Source: Planctomycetota bacterium (GTDB lineage Bacteria; Planctomycetota; Planctomycetia; Gemmatales; Gemmataceae). From it: a stretch of 35,040 nt of DNA. Shown in pieces: positions 1 to 7,794 of the stretch. The position numbers and the translations under genes are program-made. The notes beneath the pieces are model-generated. The model was not told where the DNA came from, did not search any database, and saw only the letters and a program-made list of their open reading frames with translations. The stretch lies in assembly GCA_021781415.1 (NCBI GenBank), contig JAJXWW010000125.1:1-35040 (forward strand), read 5' to 3'. Each line of letters begins with the position of its first letter. The stretch's first letter is position 1.

Positions 1-1192
1 CGTCGGGACCGAGGATGCGGCGCGCTTCCTTGACGGGGAGATCGTCTTGGCCGAGATGCACGCCGTCGGCATCGACGAGGCGGGCGATGTCGGCGCGGTC
101 GTTGACGATAAACAGCGCGCCGGCTTGGCGCGTCCATTGGCGCACTTGGTGGGCGCGTTCGAGTAATTCGCGGTCGTTTTTATCCTTTTCTCGCAGCTGC
201 ACCATGCTCGCCCCGCCGGCGACGGCCTCGGCGATGACCCAATCGAGCGTGGCGGCGCATTGGGAGCCAGTCAGGAGGATGTACAGCCGCGCTTGTTGCA
301 AGCGCTGCCGCGATGTCGCGCCCAGAACCAGCGCGCGCTCGAGCGTGTAGGCGCGATAGCGGATGCGTTCGAGGGCCTGCCCTAGGCTCGGACTGTGGAT
401 CTTGCCGTATTCTTCCAGACTGCGCAAGGCTTCTTGCAGGCGCTTGACGTTGGCCTGCACCACGTCGCGCGGCGAATCGCGCCGCTGCTCCGAAGCCGTG
501 GACACCTCCGTGCCGACATCGCATTGCGTCTCCCGCGCCGCCAAAAGCAACGTCGGCGACAATTCGGATAGGACCGAGGCTAATTCGTGGCGCGTTTCCT
601 TGAGCGTGCAGGTCAGGAACGCATCGTCGAGGACGAAACGGCAATAATCCTCCAGAACGCGCAGCGCTTCGCGGGCACGGTTGGCGCAGGCGTCGAGGAT
701 GCGCGCCGTCTCCATCCTTTCGACGCTGTCCACGAGCGAGAGGGATTCTTCCAGGTCCAACGGCGGCGGGCTTGAGCCGAGAAGGTTTTCCTCTAATTCA
801 TCGAGGCTCAGACCGTAGGCGGCCATCTCGGCGGCCAACGATTCTTCGGCGCGGAAGAGTGCCAACAGCAGAGATTCACTGGCGATGAGACTGTCTCCGG
901 ATACCTCGTAGGCCAATTCGCGCGCGACGAAGAAGGCCGACCGCGCCCGCGGATGCAACGGCAGATCGGCGGGCGACTCGGACGGCACGGACTCGATTGT
1001 GGGCTGGCCGGCGCGATAGGCGTCGGCATCCAACCCCGCCGCGACGGCGAGCGACAAGGCGCGTCCTTCCTCTTCCGCCAACAGGGCGCGGAGAAGGTCG
1101 AACGGCAGCACCTCCGCCGCGCCCATCCCGGCCGCCCAGCGTTGAGCCAATTCCAGAGCGCGCGACACGGCGGGAGTCAATTCGGGTAACAT
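1..1192 (-). CDS. thiE: Clp-N-like / ThiD2 / thiamine-phosphate synthase fusion (3' end outside window)
   Basis: The frame is open from an ATG at 1192 to the window edge, giving 397 residues with no stop. Residues 1-140 hold two copies of a Clp N-domain-like helical repeat (ALELAQRWAAGMGAAEV... and ARSAFFVARELAYEV...). Residues 160-290 (ARILDACANRAREALRVLED, then VQANVKRLQEALRSLEEYGK) match the ThiD2 region found fused to ThiE in some bacteria. From residue 302 the TIM-barrel ThiE begins (LYILLTG, GGASMVQLREKDK, LFIVNDRADIA, DADGVHLGQDDLP). ThiE joins HMP-PP and HET-P to make thiamine phosphate; the missing C-terminus would hold the rest of the barrel. The start has an AGGAAAAG ribosome site. 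The ThiE assignment is firm, ThiD2 is likely and Clp-N is inferred from the repeat pattern. Confidence 0.85.
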   Translation of the reverse strand, partial: MLPELTPAVSRALELAQRWAAGMGAAEVLPFDLLRALLAEEEGRALSLAVAAGLDADAYRAGQPTIESVPSESPADLPLHPRARSAFFVARELAYEVSGDSLIASESLLLALFRAEESLAAEMAAYGLSLDELEENLLGSSPPPLDLEESLSLVDSVERMETARILDACANRAREALRVLEDYCRFVLDDAFLTCTLKETRHELASVLSELSPTLLLAARETQCDVGTEVSTASEQRRDSPRDVVQANVKRLQEALRSLEEYGKIHSPSLGQALERIRYRAYTLERALVLGATSRQRLQQARLYILLTGSQCAATLDWVIAEAVAGGASMVQLREKDKNDRELLERAHQVRQWTRQAGALFIVNDRADIARLVDADGVHLGQDDLPVKEARRILGPD

Positions 1193-1445
1193 GGGGTTTC
1201 TTTTCCTTTCGCGTTCACCGCTACGATCGAGTGTATTTCAACTCCTTTCACTCGTTTACGGAAGTCCCCGGCGTTTGCCATCGTGCGAAGGCGTTACAAT
1301 CCGAACGATCCCTCTGTCGAAAGGGAGGATTGCGTCAAGAATCGAGGTCTGCTTCGAGATCCGCAATCTATTGGTCGATCCTATACTTAGGCATCTGTTC
1401 CCGGCAGCTGTTGCAGCCGGTTCGCCTGCTACTGAGGAAGGAACC

Positions 1446-2783
1446 ATGAGTAGTCGTCGAAGCCTCTTGCCGATGTCCAGCCTCGTCTTGGTCGCGCTGA
1501 TGCCTCTCGTCGGACGCGCGGAAGAGGGGCTTCCCGCGGCGCTGCCTGGCGTCTCGGCCAATCCACCGCTGTCCCTTCGTTCGTGCCGACAGTACGCGCT
1601 GGAGAATCAGCCGACACTGGCCGCCGCGCAGGGGACGTTGAAAGCCTCGATCGATCGGTTCAATGCGCTAGAGAATCTTCGCGTGCCGACACTGCTGGCG
1701 CGCGATCTGCCGATTCGCCGCAAGCAGGCGGCACTGGGCATGTCCATCGCCCAAGCCGGCGTCACCCAGGCCGAGTCCGAGACGCTGCACGCCGTCACCA
1801 GCAGTTATCTCGGCGCGTTGTATGCCGCGCAGCAGCTTCACTTGGTTCACGATCCGGAAAACGGCATCCTGCGCCGCATCAAGGATCTGCAATCGTTGGT
1901 GTCGGACGAAAAGATCCGAAGCCAGCGCCGCGACGTGACCTTGCCCCAACACGAAGAACTCGTTAAGTCGTTTCTCCAAACGCTCGACGGCCGCATTCAA
2001 GAGGCGGAACAGGGCAAGCTTCGCGCTCTGGCGGCTCTGCGCGAAGCGATGGGGCTGTGTACCGAGACGGCCCTCGTACTGCCGGAGCGCGAATTGCCTT
2101 GTCCGCGCATTCAGCCGAGCCTGCCGGAGTTGACGTCGCTGGCACAATCGCGCCGCGGCGAAATGATCCAAGCGGCTACCTTCGCCGAGGTGGTCTGTCT
2201 GGAGGTCGAAGCGCAAGGAACGACGTGCCGTCCGAGCGCGAAGACGTTCGCCTCCGGTTCGGACATCCACGCCAAGCCGATCCCCGTCGGTCAGCCGGGA
2301 GGGGTGGACTTCCGACCCGTAATCGTTGGACCGGAGATGCCGGCGTTCCTGAATGGGTCGCGCGAGGCGCGGGTGCGCCAGGCGCGCGATTATCACGAAC
2401 GCGCCCAGGCCCTGACAACCAAGACGCGCAATCTCATCGCTCTCGAAGTGGAAGATTTGTATCGTCGTTGGGTCGAGAAATCGCGGAAGGCCGCCTTCTT
2501 GGAAAAGGCTTATCAGCAATCGCGGACCTTCTCCGACAAGTTGAAGGAAACCTATGTCGGCAGCCGGAAGGGGGATTATCCGAACCTCGACCAGGTGATT
2601 CACTCCGGCCTGATTACCACGCGGTTGCAATTGGAGTGGAAGGAATCCCACTATCAATCGCTGTTGGCCTTGGCCGCGCTGGAGCGAGCCACCGCCGGTG
2701 GATTCTACGTCGATTTCGACCTCGATGTTCCCTGTGAACCCAACGAACACGAAACCAGCGCGCGGAACCGCGCTCGCCCCTAA
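1446..2783 (+). CDS. TolC-like outer-membrane efflux family protein
   Basis: 445 residues. The frame is open from 1191, but ATG 1446 is preferred because it follows GAGGAAGG by 4 bases and begins a signal peptide (hydrophobic LVLVALMPLVG, cleavage near GRA-EE). The rest is almost wholly alpha-helical, with the layout of TolC-type outer-membrane factors: LRSCRQYALENQPTLAAAQG at the start, two long helical blocks, and a second internal repeat after about residue 300 (REARVRQARDYHERAQAL, LALAALERATAGGFYVDF at the end). It is slightly short for the family. A TACAAT box at 1295-1300 could be a -10 element. A PhnD-like binding protein follows 61 bases downstream, and no RND or MFP partner is visible, so the substrate is unknown. 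Confidence 0.75.
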   Translation: MSSRRSLLPMSSLVLVALMPLVGRAEEGLPAALPGVSANPPLSLRSCRQYALENQPTLAAAQGTLKASIDRFNALENLRVPTLLARDLPIRRKQAALGMSIAQAGVTQAESETLHAVTSSYLGALYAAQQLHLVHDPENGILRRIKDLQSLVSDEKIRSQRRDVTLPQHEELVKSFLQTLDGRIQEAEQGKLRALAALREAMGLCTETALVLPERELPCPRIQPSLPELTSLAQSRRGEMIQAATFAEVVCLEVEAQGTTCRPSAKTFASGSDIHAKPIPVGQPGGVDFRPVIVGPEMPAFLNGSREARVRQARDYHERAQALTTKTRNLIALEVEDLYRRWVEKSRKAAFLEKAYQQSRTFSDKLKETYVGSRKGDYPNLDQVIHSGLITTRLQLEWKESHYQSLLALAALERATAGGFYVDFDLDVPCEPNEHETSARNRARP

Positions 2784-2844
2784 TCGATCCCAATGGACTC
2801 GCGGCTCGACGCTACGAACGCAAGGTAACGAGAGAGAACAAAGC

Positions 2845-3750
2845 ATGAGATTTCGCATGTGGGTCAAGGGAAGCGCGCTCCTTGGAATGTGCGTCTTGTT
2901 GGTGGTGTTGGCCGGTTCGCCCTCTCGCGCATCGGAAGACGAGGCGCATCAAGTGCGGATCGGTCTCGTCTCCAGTTTGTTCCGCGACACCTCCGAGGCA
3001 TTGATGCAAATCATCATGCGTCCGTTCAAGTCGCTGCTAGAGAAGCAGACCGGCATGAAGGGACAGTTGGTATCCGGCGGCGACGCCCAGCATCTCGGCC
3101 AGCGTCTCAAACAGGGCGAAGTGCATTTGGGCATCTTTCATGGCGTCGAGTATGCCTGGGCCAAATCGCGCTTTCCCCAACTCAAGCCGCTGCTCATCGC
3201 CGTCAACAAGCAGCCCTTCTTGCGCGCTCACCTCCTCGTCCGAGCCGAGGGGGCCATCCAAGGCATCGACGATCTCAAAGGGCGCACCATCGACCTGCCG
3301 ACCCTCAGTCGCGAACACTGCTGGCTATTCCTCGAACGCCGCTGCGTGCCGGTCGGACAGAAAGCGGACAAGTTCTTTGCCCGGATCAATCGGCCGCGCG
3401 ACGCCGCCTATGCCATCGAGAACGTGATCGAGGGTACGTCTCATGCCGCCGTCGTCGATGATGCCGACTTGGCCGCGTACCGCACGCAATCGCCGGAGTC
3501 GTTTGCCAAAATCAGGCTCCTCAAACAGTCCGAGCCGTTTCCGTGTGCCGTGATCGCCTATCAACCCGGCACGCTCAGCGACAGCCTACTCGCTCAATTT
3601 CGCACCGGAATGTTGGCCGCGAAGAACAGCAAACAAGGACAGCGCATGATGCAGATGTGCCGTATCACCAGCTTTGAGGAAGTGCCCGAGGACTTCGACA
3701 AGACGCTCGAAGACATCGCCAAAGCCTATCCCCCGCCGCCGTTGAAATGA
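2845..3750 (+). CDS. PhnD-like periplasmic phosphate/phosphonate-type substrate-binding protein
   Basis: 301 residues from ATG 2845, preceded by GAGAGAG; the longer open frame upstream overlaps the TolC-like gene and lacks a site. A signal peptide occupies residues 1-30 (ALLGMCVLLVVLAGSPSRAS-ED). The body follows the PF12974 pattern: VRIGLVSSLFRDTSEA, MRPFKSLLEKQTGMKGQLV, LGQRLKQGEVHLGIFHGVEYAWA, AHLLVRAEGAIQGIDDLKGR, HAAVVDDADLAAY. In this family such proteins bind phosphonates or other oxyanions for ABC uptake, or act as solute sensors. No permease or ATPase is adjacent; the neighbour is the TolC-like gene, probably in the same transcript. The ligand cannot be told from the sequence. Confidence 0.8.
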   Translation: MRFRMWVKGSALLGMCVLLVVLAGSPSRASEDEAHQVRIGLVSSLFRDTSEALMQIIMRPFKSLLEKQTGMKGQLVSGGDAQHLGQRLKQGEVHLGIFHGVEYAWAKSRFPQLKPLLIAVNKQPFLRAHLLVRAEGAIQGIDDLKGRTIDLPTLSREHCWLFLERRCVPVGQKADKFFARINRPRDAAYAIENVIEGTSHAAVVDDADLAAYRTQSPESFAKIRLLKQSEPFPCAVIAYQPGTLSDSLLAQFRTGMLAAKNSKQGQRMMQMCRITSFEEVPEDFDKTLEDIAKAYPPPPLK

Positions 3751-3770
3751 TTCGCCACGGAGTTGAGACG

Positions 3771-3805
3771 GTAGGATGGGTCGAGCGAAGAGAGACCCAT
3801 CCTAC
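3771..3805. repeat. Palindromic intergenic element (12-bp perfect arms)
   Basis: GTAGGATGGGTC at 3771-3782 is repeated exactly inverted at 3794-3805, with an 11-base loop GAGCGAAGAGA. It resembles the GTAGGGTGGG...CCCACCCTAC elements scattered in many bacterial genomes. There is no T-run after either arm, so it is not a typical intrinsic terminator. It lies in the 236-base gap between the PhnD-like gene and the topoisomerase operon. Confidence 0.7.
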
Positions 3806-3986
3806 GCCGAAAAAATGTACAGAAGAACAGTGTTCATCTCGCCTCCTCAAGTTGCTTGCATTCACAACTCTTTTCTGATCCATTGGTTGCGTCGATTCCC
3901 TTCGGTGGGAACTGACCTGGGAATCCTTCCTTCTCGCTGCTACAATTCTCTGGAGATGTATTTGTTTCGTTAGACGAGGTAGTTTC

Positions 3987-6398
3987 ATGGCGGAAACCAT
4001 CGAGCCGGTTTCGCTGCGCGTGGAGACAGAGGAGCGGTACCTCAACTACGCGATGTCGGTCATCATGTCGCGCGCCTTGCCGGATGTGCGCGACGGATTG
4101 AAGCCGGTGCAGCGGCGCATCCTATTCACGATGTATCACGACCTGCGTCTGACCTTCGACGGCCGGCCGCGCAAATGCGCCAAGATCATCGGCGACGTGA
4201 CGGGCAACTATCATCCGCACGGTGGAGCGGCAGCCTACGAGGCGCTCGTGCGCATGGCGCAGAACTTCGTCATGCGTGCCCCCTTGGTTCACGGTCAGGG
4301 CAACTTCGGCTCCGTGGACGGCGACCCCCCAGCCGCCGATCGATACACCGAGGCGAAGCTCGCCGCCGTGTCCGAAGCGTTGCTCACCGAACTGCGCCAG
4401 CGCACGGTGGCCATGCGGCCCAACTACGACAATACGCGCGAGGAGCCGATCGTGCTGCCCGCGCAGTTTCCGAACCTGCTGGTCAACGGCGCGTCCGGCA
4501 TCGCAGTCGGCATGGCCACCAACATCCCACCGCACAATCTCGGCGAAGTGATCAAAGGCTGCATCCATCTCATCGAGAACCCCGATGCGACCACGGCGCA
4601 ATTGCTCGACAAGATCAAGGGGCCGGACTTTCCCCTCGGCGGCAAGGTCGTCACCGACCGCGCCGCGCTGCGCAAGATTTACGAAGACGGCAGCGGCAGT
4701 ATCAAGGTTCAGGGCGAGTGGAAAACCGAGGCGTCCGGCAAGCGCGAACAAATTGTCATTACCTCGATCCCTTATGGGGTCGATAAAGGCAAGCTCGAAG
4801 AGAGCATCGGCGAGATCATCGCCGCGCGCAAGCTGCCGCAATTGTTGAACCTCGTCAACGAATCGAACGAGAAAGACGGTCTCCGCATCGCCCTGGAGAT
4901 GAAGCCGGGTTCCGATCCCAATCTCATCGTGGCGTATCTGTACAAGCACACGGCCTTGCAAGACAATTTCTCTTATAACATGACGTGCTTGGTTCCGGTG
5001 ACGGACGAGGAGGGCAAGGAGCGAACGCGGCCCGAGCGCCTGGGCCTGAAGGCAATGCTGCGCTATTTCCTCGATTTCCGACTGACGACCGTTCGCCGCC
5101 GATTTGAATACGAATTGGAGCAACTGCGGCGGCGCATTCACATTCTCGAAGGCTTCCGCATTATCTTCAACGCGCTCGACAAGGCCATTAAGATGATCCG
5201 CGAGAGCGACGGCAAGGCCGACGCCTCCGAGCGCTTGATCGCCGCGTTCAAACTCGATGAGGAGCAAGCCGCCGCCATTCTCGAAGTGCAGTTGTACAAA
5301 ATTGCTCAGTTGGAGATCAAAAAAATCCTCGATGAGTTAAAAGAGAAGACGGCGCAGGCGGAGAAGATCGAAGCCATTCTTCGCTCCGAGAAAAAACTGT
5401 GGGGCGTCATCAAGGACGAGTTGAACGAACTAGGCGAGAAGTACGGTGCGAAGGATCGCCGCCGCACGCGCTTGGGATCGGCGGAGGACGCGCCGGAGTT
5501 CGATCCGGAGGCCTACATCGTCCGCGAGAACACCAACGTGGTGCTGACGCGCGAAGGCTGGATCAAGCGCGTGGGTCGGCTTGCCTCGGTCGAAGGAACG
5601 CGCGTCCGCGAGGGCGACGAAGTGTTGACCGTCGTTCCCGGCAGCACGCTCGATCATGTGATCTTTCTCGCCGACGACGGCACGTCGTATACCATGCGCA
5701 TCAGCGAAGTCCCGGCGTCGTCGGGCTACGGCGAACCGATCGTCAAGTTCTTCCGCCTGGCCGATCAGGTGCGCATCGTCGCCGCCGTGACGACGGACGA
5801 ACGGTTCACGCCGCTACAAACCCAGAGCGCAAGCGACGGGACTTCTACCAACGGCGAACCCGCAGGTCCGTATTTATTCGTGGCCACGGCTCAGGGGCAA
5901 GTGCTGCGAACGCCGCTCACCCCCTTTCGAACCGCCTCAACGAAAGTGGGCCGTCGCTACGTCCGTTTGGCCGACGGCGATAAGGTGGTGATGGCAACGG
6001 TCTTGAAAGCAGAGCAGCGCAGTCTGTTTTTGGCGTCGGCCAACGGCCATGTGTTGCACTTTCCCATCGACGAAGTCAACGTCCTCGCCGGCGTCGGCAA
6101 GGGGGTCATCGGCATCAAACTCGGCGATAAGGATACCTGCCTGGGCGGCGCGTTGGTGCGCAATCAAAATGATGCCCTCATTGTGGAGACGAGCGGCGGC
6201 AAACAGATGGAGTTTTACGGCAGCCGTGAAATGGCCGGGCGCGGCGGCAAAGGTTTCGAGGCAGTAAAGCGTACCTCCTTCGTTCGCATTGTGCCCCCGG
6301 CGATCGAGTTGGTCGATTGGGACAAGGTGGAGGGCAAAGCCGAGGAGAAGAGTGGGAAAGCGGAGACGAGCGGGGATCAGAAATCGTTGTTTGAGTGA
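3987..6398 (+). CDS. Type IIA DNA topoisomerase subunit A (GyrA/ParC family)
   Basis: 803 residues. ATG 3987 follows GAGGT by 7 bases, and a TACAAT box lies at 3941-3946. This is the DNA breakage-reunion subunit. Visible are YAMSVIMSRALPDVRDGLKPVQRR at the start, the DNA-gate region IIGDVTGNYHPHG, the catalytic Arg119-Tyr120 in AADRYTEAKLA, a helical tower and coiled-coil segment (about 350-500), and a beta-propeller C-terminal domain (about 520-770). No GyrA box (QRRGGKG) is seen in the first blade; a GRGGKG occurs only near the end. This suggests a decatenating, ParC-like enzyme or a second gyrase-like pair rather than the main gyrase. The quinolone-pocket positions equivalent to E. coli Ser83 and Asp87 are Ala81 and Glu85. 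The B subunit lies downstream at 7794 after three small genes. Confidence 0.93.
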   Translation: MAETIEPVSLRVETEERYLNYAMSVIMSRALPDVRDGLKPVQRRILFTMYHDLRLTFDGRPRKCAKIIGDVTGNYHPHGGAAAYEALVRMAQNFVMRAPLVHGQGNFGSVDGDPPAADRYTEAKLAAVSEALLTELRQRTVAMRPNYDNTREEPIVLPAQFPNLLVNGASGIAVGMATNIPPHNLGEVIKGCIHLIENPDATTAQLLDKIKGPDFPLGGKVVTDRAALRKIYEDGSGSIKVQGEWKTEASGKREQIVITSIPYGVDKGKLEESIGEIIAARKLPQLLNLVNESNEKDGLRIALEMKPGSDPNLIVAYLYKHTALQDNFSYNMTCLVPVTDEEGKERTRPERLGLKAMLRYFLDFRLTTVRRRFEYELEQLRRRIHILEGFRIIFNALDKAIKMIRESDGKADASERLIAAFKLDEEQAAAILEVQLYKIAQLEIKKILDELKEKTAQAEKIEAILRSEKKLWGVIKDELNELGEKYGAKDRRRTRLGSAEDAPEFDPEAYIVRENTNVVLTREGWIKRVGRLASVEGTRVREGDEVLTVVPGSTLDHVIFLADDGTSYTMRISEVPASSGYGEPIVKFFRLADQVRIVAAVTTDERFTPLQTQSASDGTSTNGEPAGPYLFVATAQGQVLRTPLTPFRTASTKVGRRYVRLADGDKVVMATVLKAEQRSLFLASANGHVLHFPIDEVNVLAGVGKGVIGIKLGDKDTCLGGALVRNQNDALIVETSGGKQMEFYGSREMAGRGGKGFEAVKRTSFVRIVPPAIELVDWDKVEGKAEEKSGKAETSGDQKSLFE

Positions 6399-6838
6399 GA
6401 AAGGAATTTAAGATTTCAACACTCCGAGCACTCTCGGCTATGGAATTGCTGACCCGTCCAGAGGTTCGAGCCGCTTTGCAGCAATCGTGGGCAGATTCTC
6501 TCCCCAGCGATCCCGCGAATCGCCACGAAGAAGGAGGATGGATTTACATGGATACGTCAACGGGGCAGATCAGTGTTTCGCGCGCGCCTTCTGGACAGCA
6601 AAACACCGTGGATCTTCACCGCCCGCCGTTGGTCGCGGGTTCTATCGTCGTGGCGACTTTTCATACCCACCCCAATCCAACAGCGGAAGGATTCTTTGGC
6701 GGTCCCAGCGGATTTGATGAACTATCCGCTCATGCGTTAGGTGTGCCATGTCTCATTCGAGCGGATGACGGAGATTATACTACGGGGCCAGAAAGAAGAC
6801 GCGGAGGATTGACGGGCAATTCCGGGTTCCCTGCATGA
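6395..6838 (+). CDS. JAMM/JAB-like domain protein, possibly toxin-related
   Basis: 147 residues from GTG 6395, which overlaps the topoisomerase stop codon by 4 bases (GTGA), implying coupled translation; ATG 6440 is an alternative. The visible pattern is a glutamate in HEEGGWIYMD, then VVATFHTHPNP, then GPSGFDEL. This gives E...HxH...SxxD, the metal-binding signature of JAMM/MPN-type peptidases. The tail TTGPERRRGGLTGNSGFP is a motif I associate with C-terminal domains of Rhs-like polymorphic toxins. It lacks a signal peptide and a large toxin carrier, so it may be a detached effector domain or a housekeeping relative. The small NTF2-immunity-like gene follows 23 bases later. Enzyme activity is inferred. 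Confidence 0.65.
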   Translation: MRKEFKISTLRALSAMELLTRPEVRAALQQSWADSLPSDPANRHEEGGWIYMDTSTGQISVSRAPSGQQNTVDLHRPPLVAGSIVVATFHTHPNPTAEGFFGGPSGFDELSAHALGVPCLIRADDGDYTTGPERRRGGLTGNSGFPA

Positions 6839-6861
6839 AATAGCAAGAAAGAGAGCTTCCG

Positions 6862-7113
6862 ATGAGTGTCGCAATTACCACAAATAGTGCCACGGCACGC
6901 TCCATCACTTGTGATGAAGCCTTGGCGATTGCTCGAAAGGATGCCGAGACGGCGTATCGGGATCTCTCCGCTTTTCGCATCATCATCGAGCGGAGGGCCG
7001 ATCGATGGCACGTCGATTACGAACTGAGCGATGTCTATTTCAAAGGCGGCGGTCCCCATTATATTATTGATGCAACGACAGGAGCAATCGTTTCCAAGAG
7101 ATACGAACAATAG
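6862..7113 (+). CDS. Small NTF2-fold immunity-like protein
   Basis: 83 residues from ATG 6862, preceded by AAGAAAGAGAG. The sequence runs ITCDEALAIARKDAE, then WHVDYELSD, then GGGPHYIIDATTGAIVSKRY. A helix carrying an ALAIA motif, a W-V-Y strand and a GGG-x-x-x-IDA-TG-I-x-x-x-Y end are typical of the small NTF2-like immunity proteins (Imm-NTF2 class) and of related PepSY-like folds. It is cytoplasmic, with no signal peptide. Its place directly behind a JAMM-like gene with a toxin-type tail suggests a cognate inhibitor; this is inferred from order and not shown. Confidence 0.6.
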   Translation: MSVAITTNSATARSITCDEALAIARKDAETAYRDLSAFRIIIERRADRWHVDYELSDVYFKGGGPHYIIDATTGAIVSKRYEQ

Positions 7114-7128
7114 AAAGAAAGAATAGCC

Positions 7129-7794
7129 ATGAAATCCATCGAATCGATCGCACACATTGACGAACAGCATAGACTTGTTGTCGAGTTATTGCCGGAGATA
7201 CCAGATGGACCAGTCAAGATTATGCTTTTGTCAACAAACGCGACGGACGAGGAGAGGGAATGGCAAGTCTTGATCAACCATTCCTGGGAAGAAGACTGGA
7301 GCGATCCGCGAGAGGACATCCACACACTCAAGGATGGAAAAGAAGAACAGGCTTATGTTATTCCCCAAGATCGTTTTGACGATCTGGATTACATAGAAAA
7401 GCGTGTTCGATTGGTTCCCCTCACATCCCAAGGGGCGTTACGAAGCACGTTAAAATATTTGTATTTGATTGATGGGCCTACTAACCTTCCTGTAGATCGT
7501 CGAAAGGTCGCCGAACTCTTTTTAGAACCAGCCGAGGTTCTACTGGCGCGCTGGCTGGCGACACGGACAAATGGAAGTGAACGGAAGAGATACGGTGCCA
7601 ACTCTTTGAAACAAGCAAGAATCGCACGTTACAGATGCGAGCGATGCAGGTTTGCGGATGTCAGGGTTCTCGAACTCGACCACGTTTATGGGCACGCTCA
7701 GAAGACGTTCGCTTGCTTGTGTGCCAATTGCCACAAGATCAAGTCCCGGAAAGAAGACTGGACTGGAAAAAGACGCGATCAAGGTGAAATTTGA
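7129..7794 (+). CDS. Antitoxin-like N-terminus fused to HNH nuclease-like C-terminus
   Basis: 221 residues from ATG 7129. Residues 1-75 (MKSIESIAHIDEQHRLVVEL, IPDGPVKIMLL, then EEDWSDPREDIHTLKDGK) look like the short antitoxin-type proteins common in cyanobacteria and planctomycetes. Residues 155-210 (RYRCERCRFADVRVLELDH, CLCANCHKIKSRKEDW) are an HNH/McrA-type zinc-binding nuclease motif: CxxC, then DH, then CxNCH. The middle is unassigned. The stop codon overlaps the start of the downstream B subunit (TGATG), so the gene is fixed within the topoisomerase operon. A nuclease with a built-in control domain, or a chance joining of two genes, are both possible. Confidence 0.65.
   Translation: MKSIESIAHIDEQHRLVVELLPEIPDGPVKIMLLSTNATDEEREWQVLINHSWEEDWSDPREDIHTLKDGKEEQAYVIPQDRFDDLDYIEKRVRLVPLTSQGALRSTLKYLYLIDGPTNLPVDRRKVAELFLEPAEVLLARWLATRTNGSERKRYGANSLKQARIARYRCERCRFADVRVLELDHVYGHAQKTFACLCANCHKIKSRKEDWTGKRRDQGEI

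Noticed and set aside
1191..1445. N-terminal 85-residue extension of the TolC-like frame
   Set aside because: It overlaps the thiamin gene start and lacks a ribosome site; ATG 1446 has GAGGAAGG and a signal peptide.
6200..6260. GRGGKG near the end of the topoisomerase A subunit as a GyrA box
   Set aside because: It lies in the last part of the propeller, not in the first blade where the functional box sits.
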